The notes under the pieces are model-generated. The model was not told the DNA's origin. It did not search any database and was given only the letters and a program-made list of their open reading frames with translations. From NCBI RefSeq assembly GCF_031755915.1, contig NC_083385.1, positions 2,215,001-2,279,000 of the forward strand: a stretch of DNA of 64,000 nt, given 5' to 3'. The translations under genes were made by a program, and so were the position numbers. Positions 56,303 to 64,000 of the stretch are shown in pieces; the stretch's first letter is position 1; the number at the start of each line of letters is the position of its first letter. Origin of the DNA: Ziziphus jujuba. Its lineage: Eukaryota > Streptophyta > Magnoliopsida > Rosales > Rhamnaceae.

Positions 56303-56820
56303 GTAAATAATTTATATATTATACAGTACATACGTTGTATATTAGTTGAATGCATGTGCTGGGGATACATTGATAAATTGTGGGTTTCTAACAAATAAAG
56401 AATGCCTTATCGAAAAAAAAAAAAAAGAAAAAAAAAGAAGAAGAAAAGTTAGCCCTTATGTTCAGCAAGTAAAAGTATTAGTCATCAAAGTGTGAGAAAA
56501 CAAATACATAGGAGCCTAATTATTTAGTCAATTTCAAAACAGAATAAGGCTGGCCCAACGCAAATTAGAGATAGCCCTCAAATTGTCAAACAACCCTTTA
56601 TAATGAGAAAATTTAAAATGTTTAAAAACTTGATATAATTAAACTTATGATTTTATCCAAAGATTTGACTTTTGTTCATTTTCCAGTAAAAACATGTCAC
56701 GTTTAATTTTCTGTTCGCAATTTGAAATCTTAGAATGAATAAATTTTCTCCAATCAATTTATTTGGTTTGAAATCTGATTTTTCCTTATTTTATTTACAA
56801 CTGATAATTTAAAAACTTAG
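56303..56820. other. AT-rich DNA between the CobW-like and APP1 fragments
   Basis: Poly-A tract at about 56414-56450; no coding signal. Confidence 0.55.
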
Positions 56821-57601
56821 AACCCAGTGGAGTTGGAAGGTTTGAAGAAAGCACACATTCAGGATGGCACTATAATGGTGCAATATCTTGTCTGATTGGA
56901 TAAGCAGGTAGTCCGTGAAACCTATGCATCTGTTTATTTCTTGGGCAAGTAGTCAATATACCCTTTTTGGAGGAAAAGCTTTTTATGAAAGCAATAAAAC
57001 TAAATAAATAAATAAATAAATAAAAAGATGTCTAAGCTTTTAATGCATATACAGATGCAGGAGATACATGGGGTTTCTAGTTGCTTCTTGGAGTGAGACG
57101 AAGTGACTAAGAAAAAACAATTGTAATTTTTTTTTTCATTTTTTTGTTTTTTTAGGTTGTTTTGCAACATCTAACCTTTGATTGAAATACTTGTTGAGAT
57201 GTATTATGGCCTAAATATTGCCTAAAATAGGAATGTAAAAGGACATAAACCGTATTTGACAAGTTGTCAGTACACAGCTTGTGTATATTTCTATGTGTCT
57301 GCATGCAATGCTCTGCTTGTGCAATTTCAATACACACTAATCAAATAATGATGCAATGATTGCAGGCAAACACTTAAACTAACAGAGGTGACTGCAAGCG
57401 ATAAGCTGGAGAGTTTTCACGCAGCAAAAGAGGTATCTATGAACTTCAAATGAAAATTCTATATGATAATAAGTGGTAATAGTTGAAAATTCTATATGAT
57501 ATCTGTGAACTTCAAAAGAGGTATCTCTGACATTGTCATTTATGCACATGAGTGATAATGGTTCTTAAGTTGTATTGCATAGGCACAACCTGCTTCTGAA
57601 G

Positions 57602-57842
57602 CAAGCATGACATGCTATGCATGGCAAATTTCACCATATAAAGATAACTAAAGTGTTTTCCACTTTCAAATGAACTTTGACATGGATATGCTAATTCCTA
57701 CTTTAGCAACCACTTTCAAAAGCTAGCATGACATGGTATGCATGACAAATTCCAACATATGAAGAGAAATAAAGGGTTTTCCACTTTTAAATGAACTTTG
57801 ACATGGATATGTTAATTCACACTTTATCAACCACTTTCAAAT
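57602..57842. repeat. Two-copy tandem repeat of about 121 bp in the APP1 intron
   Basis: AGCATGACATGCTATGCATG ... AACCACTTTCAAA is repeated with moderate divergence starting at about 57722. Confidence 0.8.
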
Positions 57843-57883
57843 GTTCTTTTTAAAAAGTGATATAGTTGAAATGTTGGGGGTAC

Positions 57884-60800
57884 TAGGGGTGGGCAAAAAC
57901 CAAACTAAACCGATCAAACCGACCAAACCGACATATTTGGTTTGGTTTGGGTTGGTTTTAATTTATTAATCAGTTTGGTTCGGTTAAATATATAAAAAAA
58001 ACCGAAACGGTCGGTTCGGGTTGTAGGTTGGATGAAATTTATCCAACCCAACCCGCACCAAACCGATCATTAATTAAACTAATATTTTATTTTACTTTTA
58101 TATATAAATATAGTATATAATTATAAAATAAAACTATTATTTTATTTATTGTGAGAATGAGATTGAAGAGTGTGGAAGAAGACTTTTTAAAATAATTTTT
58201 ATTTTTATGGATTGTTAGTTTATTTAATTATAAGTTCATTTTAAAATTTAAGATTTCAAATATAGATTGTATTCTATTTTATAATTAATAATGGTTGTAG
58301 ATTTGTTATAGAATTTATTTGTTGGTGTATAATGTATTTGTATAATTAGGTTGTAGTTGTAGACTTATATTATAGTTATATGGTTTTATTTTGTATTATC
58401 TTACTTATATTGTAGTTGTATGGTTTCATGTTGCATTGTAGTTAATAGTTAGTTTATTTGGTATTTTTGCTAGTTGAATGTATATTAAAATTATTTAATT
58501 TAGATATTATTTGTAACACCCTGTCCCGAACCATGTCGGAAATTTTTGCACGTTGACCGAGGTTGACCGTTGACCAAGGGGTCAAAAGTTGACTTTTTGA
58601 TCCGGTTGGAATTCTAGGTTGACTGAGGTACCGTTACAAAGTACACGTTGGTACGAGTCCGTAGACTAGCGGCACGTCCGATTTGGACATGTGGTTTGAA
58701 AGTTATGGACCTGTAAAGTTTTTCAAATACTGTATTATTTTAATATTATTTTTACACGCATAACGAGGTGCCACGTGTGACTCAATGAAGGTGGCCATGT
58801 GTCACCATGGTGAAATGTCACATGTCAACCATGTGAAAAAAAAAAAAAAAAAATCAAATTATTTTATTATTTTTGAATAATAATATTATTATTAATATTA
58901 TTTAATTATTTCTTTTTCTTTTCCTTTTTCTTTTTCTTTTTCTTTTTCTTTTTCTTTTCTTTTCCCCACGTGGGAAAACACCAATCCTTTCTTTTTCTTT
59001 TTTTTCTTTTTTCCTTCTTCTTCCCCGAAATACACACACACACACGCAGCTTTTCTTTCTTCTCTCCCGACCGTCCCTCTCTCTCCCGTGTTTTTGAATT
59101 CCGGCCACCCATAGCCCTCACGCGCCAGCCACCAAGGAAGCCCACCACCTCGCGAGCTTGGCCGCCAAGTTTCACGGCCAGCCGCCGCCGGACGCGCGCC
59201 GATCGGGCCGGAGAAGCCGCCGGCCGGCCAAGTTTCTCTCTCCTATTTTCTTGTGTTTTCCGGCCAGCCCACTCCCAATTGAGCCTCCTATCCCCCTATT
59301 TTGGGTCATCTGAATCCAAAAATGGCCTCCAATCTCAAAAATTCGAAGCGGTTTGCGAGATATGGAGAAGTGAACACCGGCCGAACCTTTCCGGCCAAAT
59401 TCCGGCCACCTCCGGCGGAATTGGGGTCGACGGAGACCGGAGTGGTGATCCTCGTTCCACGAGCTTCGATTCGGTATATCATTCGACTATTTTGGTTAAC
59501 GTTTGCGTTTAAGCCCCCGGGTACCGGGTATTATTTACCCGAATAAAATATTAATTTATTTGACTGTCTGTGAATTTTGTTATAGGAGCACCGGTGAGTC
59601 GTAGAATTGATCCCGTAGTGGATCATGGGTTAATTGCGTGCTCAAGGTGAGTGACCCACCTTCAAATTAATTTTGGGGAATTTAATTGATGAATATATTA
59701 TGTGTGAATTAAATATTTGGAATTTAATTTCTATGTGCCAAATATTTATTGGATTTATTGTAGAATTATTTATGAATTTATTGGATTTAAGAAAATGCGA
59801 ATTCTACAAATTTATGCCGTGTGGAATTATTTTATGATTTTGAGGATTTTGAAATTGGTGTGGTTTTAATGGTAAATTGGGCACGATTTGAATTTCAAAT
59901 ATTTCAAGGAAAATATTTGGTTATGTTGGTGATTTCAATTTTTATAAAATATGCCCATGAAATATTATGAGATTTGATTATGAGATTTTGAGCATTATTT
60001 ATGCTATTGGGAAAATGTGGATATTTGAATTGATGGATTTGAAAGTTGGTGGATTTGAAAATCATGGAATTTATGGCATTGATTACAAAGAAATTGTGGG
60101 AAAATTCCCGGTTCAAGCGGATGGATTATGCCCGCTATGTTTATGAAAAATGTGAAATTTGTTTTATAATTTAAATTGTGGATTTTATGATTTTTAGATG
60201 CACCGTGCACGTACTGGTGTTCTGATTATGTGATATGGTATATGTGATATGGATATTGTGCACACGGATATGATTAGCGCGCAGGTGGGTGTGAGTAGCG
60301 CGCAGGTGATATTATGAGGGTGTCCTGTGGATGCCATCGGAGAGGGCGGCCACCCCCCTTTGGCCGGGACACCAGGTTAGCAGCGGCGCAGTGGGACGCC
60401 ACGCGACCGTATGCCGGTTTCTTTCTATAACCTCCTGTCTAGCGGTACCTTGGGACGCTGGGTACTGTTGGCGCCACTGGTATATAGTGGGTGCATCAAC
60501 TGATTTTTGGAACTGTGTTTTAAAAATAAATGTTTGGAAACTGTATTGGAAAAATAAAATTAATTATTACTGTTCGGATATTTATTTGATGTCTTGGTTT
60601 TCGGGGAATATGAATAAAGGGTTTTGTGAAAATGTTTTAAAAGGGGAACCTTTCCAACTGAGAGAATTGTAAGGGTTTTGAGAGAAATTATTATTTCCAA
60701 ATAATTATTATTTATACTTATTACTGTGATATTATATGGTATAGTAGTAGGGTCGCTCACTGAGATGATTAGCATCTCACACTCTTAAATTCTGTTCCTC

Positions 60801-61511
60801 TAGGTACCAGGTTGTCGGTGTTCATTCGGAGCGGACTCGATCTTCATCGCTGTTTTGCTTCGTGAAGTACCCTGTTCTTCTTTATTGCAGTTGTACTATT
60901 TCTTTCACTCTTGTTGTATTTATCTTGCATTGGATTACTGTATTTTTGTTTTGAAGTGCTGAAATTTGTGGAACCAATTTGTAGTTTGTGGGAGGAATAA
61001 GGGGATATTTTTGAAGTGTGTTTTCAGTGCAGGTAAATTTGTGGTAAGTAAATCCCTTAGGGGAGGTGCTGCCGGATTTTCCGTTGGAAGGTTCGGTGGT
61101 ATTTCCCTGGGATCAGGGCTGTCTAGGGTTCCGGAGGAGGAATTCTGGACGGGTCCTGACATTATTTAATTTAGATAATAGCTTGAAAAAGATGCTTAAT
61201 TCAAAATATAATGCATGAATATGATTGAAGATTGATAATTAAAAAGGTCTAAAAAAACTTTATACAATTTTGAACCTAATGTGTACAATTTTTATCTCAA
61301 AATAGTATAAATAAAAAAATTTGGGCCGAGATCCAAACCGATCTAAACCGTTAATCCAACCCAAACCGACCAACGATCATTGGTTTGGTTTGGTTCGGGT
61401 TGAACATGGTGGTCGGTTTGGTTTGGTTTCATATCTAATCCAAACTGAATTGGTCGGTTCGGTTTAAAAAAATCTATAAAACCGAACCAAGCCGCACCGA
61501 ACCCACCCCTA
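57884..61511. mobile_element. hAT-type non-autonomous element interrupted by a solo LTR
   Basis: Ends are TAGGGGTGGGCAAA and its imperfect inverse, the complement reading TAGGGGTGGGTTCGG. An exact 8-bp duplication GGGGGTAC lies at 57876-57883 and 61512-61519. Subterminal parts are full of GGTTTGGTTTGGTT / AACCAAACC-type inverted motifs, common in this repeat class. Without the solo LTR and its duplication it is about 970 bp. No transposase frame. Confidence 0.88.
58512..61161 (+). mobile_element. Solo gypsy LTR (2650 bp), opposite orientation to the array
   Basis: Starts TGTAACACCCTGTCCC, ends GGGTCCTGACA, flanked by TTATT at 58507-58511 and 61162-61166. It carries the same blocks as the array LTRs: W-box-rich start, pyrimidine tract (58911-58965), GCCGGCC-rich part and the GC-rich conserved block at about 60315-60500. 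No internal sequence accompanies it, the product expected of LTR-LTR recombination. Several segments diverge from the array LTRs, so it is another subfamily or older. Confidence 0.92.
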
Positions 61512-62511
61512 GGGGGTACCATTCCTCAAAATAGTTTTATGTTTGTTTCTTATCTTATGGACCAAATAATGATAATTTTGATAGATTTTCTAGTTAGCAT
61601 AGCATGGGTCTGATAAAAAAATCCTTTGAAAAGTGAAGCTAATTTAATTATACATTACAAGTCAGGGCTTTGCTTTAATTGGCAACTGAAATATGAATTA
61701 TGTAATACACTAGAGGAATATGTTTTTCGTACAAAATTTGTCATGATAAAGATATTTTTTTCTGTTATATCTGCAGCATTTTAGAGGCTTAAGTTTTCCT
61801 ACTATTTCGTTGGTTGGTCCAAATGCTGCAATCATCCATTATGCGTCACAAGCAGAAACTTGTGGTGAGTTTAATCCAGACAGCATATATCTTTTTGACT
61901 CAAGAGTGAAGGCTTGTTAGCTATAATTAACTATTATACGTACTTTGATTGGTAACAATTATGTAAAAATTACAAACTACATTCATGCACTTATTTTTAT
62001 TAAATATTTTAGCTAGATAGATTGTGTTTTCTATTGATACATTTTTAACTTATAAGTGGTTATCTTTATGGGCATTTATGCAGTATTTAGATGGAACAAC
62101 TGATATAAGAAGGATGGTTCATTTTGGAAAACCATCAGAACATGAGAAAGCATGCTATACTGCAGTAAGTGCTAATCTATTTTGTTTTTCCTTTTTATTA
62201 TCATTATTATTATTATATTTTTTTCAAGTATTGCAAAGTAATTTTGTTTGCTTCATTTTGCAGGTCCTCAAAGGTCATATTGCACTTGGGAATGCTCGAT
62301 TTCCTAATGGAACCAATGGTTTTTTTTTTTTTTCAAATAATGTATTTCATTTTAGGTGAAATGTATTGACTATATTCTTGTAAGTTTGTGTGATAAGAAG
62401 GTACATGTTCATTTTCCTACAGGTAATGCCCTAGACATTCTTGCTCAAGTTCCACTATGGAAAAATGGTATTGATTATCGGCATGGTACAGGCCATGGAA
62501 TTGGGTCTTCC

Positions 62512-62589
62512 GCCATCATGTTCAAGAATATTAACAATAGGGTGATAGAAGTCTATAACCCTATTATTAATATTCTTGATCATGACGGC
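62512..62589. repeat. Inverted repeat (32-bp arms, 14-bp loop) at the APP1 break
   Basis: Arms 62512-62543 and 62558-62589 pair with three mismatches; the left arm begins GCCATCATGTTCAAG and the right ends CTTGATCATGACGGC. A smaller GCTCCTG/CAGGAGC hairpin follows at about 62608-62632. It sits 3 bases after the last APP1 codon. It could be a small foldback element or a palindrome formed at a rearrangement. Confidence 0.8.
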
Positions 62590-62632
62590 TGTAATAGTTG
62601 AGTGCTCGAGCTCCTGCGAATCCAAACAGGAG

Positions 62633-63130
62633 CCGAATAACATTACTACTAGGGTCAGTCTTAAACGATATCGTTTTGGCCTTCAAAGACAAAGAAAAAT
62701 CATAGTTATTGTGTCTTCCCATTCAATTTGTTCAAAGATATGCCGCAACACATAATCAGCTCTTAAAATGTTATTTTGTCTTCCCATTCAATTTGTACTT
62801 AAGTCTCTCATCCGCTATGACAATTTGCAACTCCCTTCATAGAGAACCCCTAAGAATAATGCAATGGAAAGAATAGCTTAACAATCGTTCTAATTGCATA
62901 CTATATAGATTGAGTATGATACAAAATTGTATTCGAATTTTATTAATGATAACTTGTAATGTTTTTGTCATGTGTCTTTTAAATTCGAATCAATAAGAGT
63001 TTGTCATCACTATATTTTTTGGGTCACTGTGTTGTTGGTAGTATTTATATTTATACCATATATACATATGTTTGTCCAAATATTTATTTTTATATTTTAG
63101 CCTTTTACATATATGGTATATTTGATGGTT
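62633..63130. other. AT-rich intergenic DNA, nothing identified
   Basis: No open frame, repeat family or RNA gene recognised. Confidence 0.55.
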
Positions 63131-64000
63131 TGTTGTCAACAAGAAAATAATGGTATGGCAAGAATATTGTATGGTATAAATATAACTTTATTAATGATTC
63201 TGACAAAAGAATCCACAAAAGATTTGGAAAAAGTGATAAAATTACAAACAAAGTGGATTACCTATGGTCTATCGGTAATTATAGATGAAAACCGTTGGTA
63301 ATCAAGTAAATTGGAGCATAAATATACACTTCGAGACACAGTTTATTTATTAATCAGACTTATAATCAAAAACAAACTTTTTGCAAGTAGGTGTATTGAA
63401 TTGTAATGATTCAAAATAAAAAATAAAAGAATTCGTAATTACCAATGGCACAAAATCGGTAATACCGATGGTACGTTGGTAATCAAGTAAATTAGGGTTT
63501 TTGCTTTATTTACACATTTTTTGTGTTATCTAATCTTGATAATTATATTAAACTTTACATAAAGTTGTATTAAGCATTTTTTTCATCCACATTCACATTA
63601 TTATTGTTTTTGTATTGAAGTGTGGTGATTTGAACTTAAAAATTTGAGAATCGACAATTATCAATGGGTCTTCTGTATTAGTGATGAAAACCATCGGTAA
63701 CCCAATATGGGTCTCCATATAGTTGTTAGAAAAATTACCGATGGCCCATCGGTAATTTCCATTTGTCTTACTTTTTCAAAGCAAATCACCACAATTTAAT
63801 CTATCGACGTCAATAATATGTGTTTCCACCAGAAATGTACTAAATATAATTTTATTAATAATGGTGAATAAAAAAATCCACAAAAAGTTTGGAAAAAGTA
63901 AAAAAATTACAAACAAAGTTGATTACCGATGGCTGATCAGTATTACCAATGAAAACCGTCGGTAATCCAATATAGGTCTCCATGTACTTGCTAGAAAAAT
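63131..64000. repeat. Repetitive region with ACCGATGG / CCATCGGTAA motifs, runs off the edge
   Basis: A segment at about 63160-63300 (AAAGAATCCACAAAAGATTT ... ATTACAAACAAAG) is repeated at about 63845-63975. A second segment at 63690-63745 (CATCGGTAACCCAATATGGG) is repeated at 63955-64000. TTACCGATGG and CCATCGGTAA alternate in both orientations. This resembles subterminal repeats of a CACTA-like DNA transposon whose body lies to the right; no terminus is visible. Confidence 0.65.

Larger units (their letters stand above)
56821..62508 (+). pseudogene. APP1: Aminopeptidase P1 (APP1, Xaa-Pro aminopeptidase) pseudogene, seven middle exons
   Basis: Exon-like pieces are 56821-56907 (NPVELEGLKKAHIQDG), 57055-57093 (MQEIHG), 57366-57432 (KLTEVTASDKLESF), 61777-61905 (HFRGLSFPTISLVGPNAA ... 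IYLFDS), 62084-62164 (YLDGTTDIRRMVHFGKPSEH), 62264-62318 (VLKGHIALGNARFPNGTN) and 62423-62508 (DYRHGTGHGIG). Order and borders fit plant cytosolic APP1, a metal-dependent enzyme that removes residues preceding proline. Metal-ligand positions in LFDS, DGTTD and the GTGHGIG His survive; the exons with the two Glu ligands are absent, as is the N-terminal half. A TGA at 56893-56895 replaces the Trp of VWLDKQ. After GIGS the sequence turns into an inverted repeat. The third intron holds the nested hAT and solo LTR. Confidence 0.88.

Noticed and set aside
58902..59512. Frames of 68-180 codons in the solo LTR
   Set aside because: They begin in a CTTTTT pyrimidine tract and run through GCCGGCC-rich LTR sequence; products are Lys/Arg- or Phe/Ser-rich with no family match.

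Overview
The window is AT-rich nuclear DNA from a flowering plant, almost certainly a eudicot. The evidence is intron-containing genes of plant defence and specialised metabolism, plant-type Ty1-copia and Ty3-gypsy retrotransposons, CACTA and hAT DNA transposons, LINE debris and many microsatellites. A woody Rosales-like species would fit the proteins, but I cannot name the species. Most of the window is transposon-derived; only three genes look intact.

Layout. 1-574: edge of a copia gag on the minus strand. 3631-5869: an intact four-exon 2-oxoglutarate/Fe(II) oxygenase of the DMR6/DLO (salicylate hydroxylase) family. 6449-15585: an old copia element on the minus strand, split by a gypsy insertion at 9532-13546; both insertions have matching 5-bp target duplications. 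15838-35660: a cluster of caffeate-type O-methyltransferases (OMTs). It holds two intact four-exon genes (OMT-A 19837-21848, OMT-C 32253-34271), a minus-strand pseudogene (OMT-D), a deleted pseudogene (OMT-B) with a LINE fragment in its 3' half, and loose exon-4 pieces. A 6.25-kb CACTA element (22290-28539) sits in the conserved upstream block of OMT-B. 37751-38857: a hAT-like non-autonomous element. 38933-54865: a tandem gypsy array of three 2899-bp LTRs and two 3618-bp internal regions, flanked by one TATAA target duplication. 55207-55338: an OMT relic joining the gene's first and last codons in frame. 56198-62508: fragments of a CobW-type gene and of cytosolic aminopeptidase P (APP1). One APP1 intron carries a hAT element (57884-61511), which itself holds a solo gypsy LTR (58512-61161). 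63130 to the end: ACCGATGG-rich repeats running off the edge.

The most unusual structures are four. The gypsy internal region has an RNaseH/integrase fragment placed 5' of gag. The gypsy LTRs contain a dense W-box cluster and a 161-bp repeated module. The CACTA interior carries about nine copies of a SINE-like module with pol III A and B boxes, followed by a ~155-bp palindromic array. The OMT cluster shows duplication, inversion, deletion and transposon damage side by side. DMR6/DLO enzymes inactivate salicylate and OMTs methylate phenolics, so the working genes point to phenolic and defence metabolism; nothing in the sequence shows they are co-regulated.
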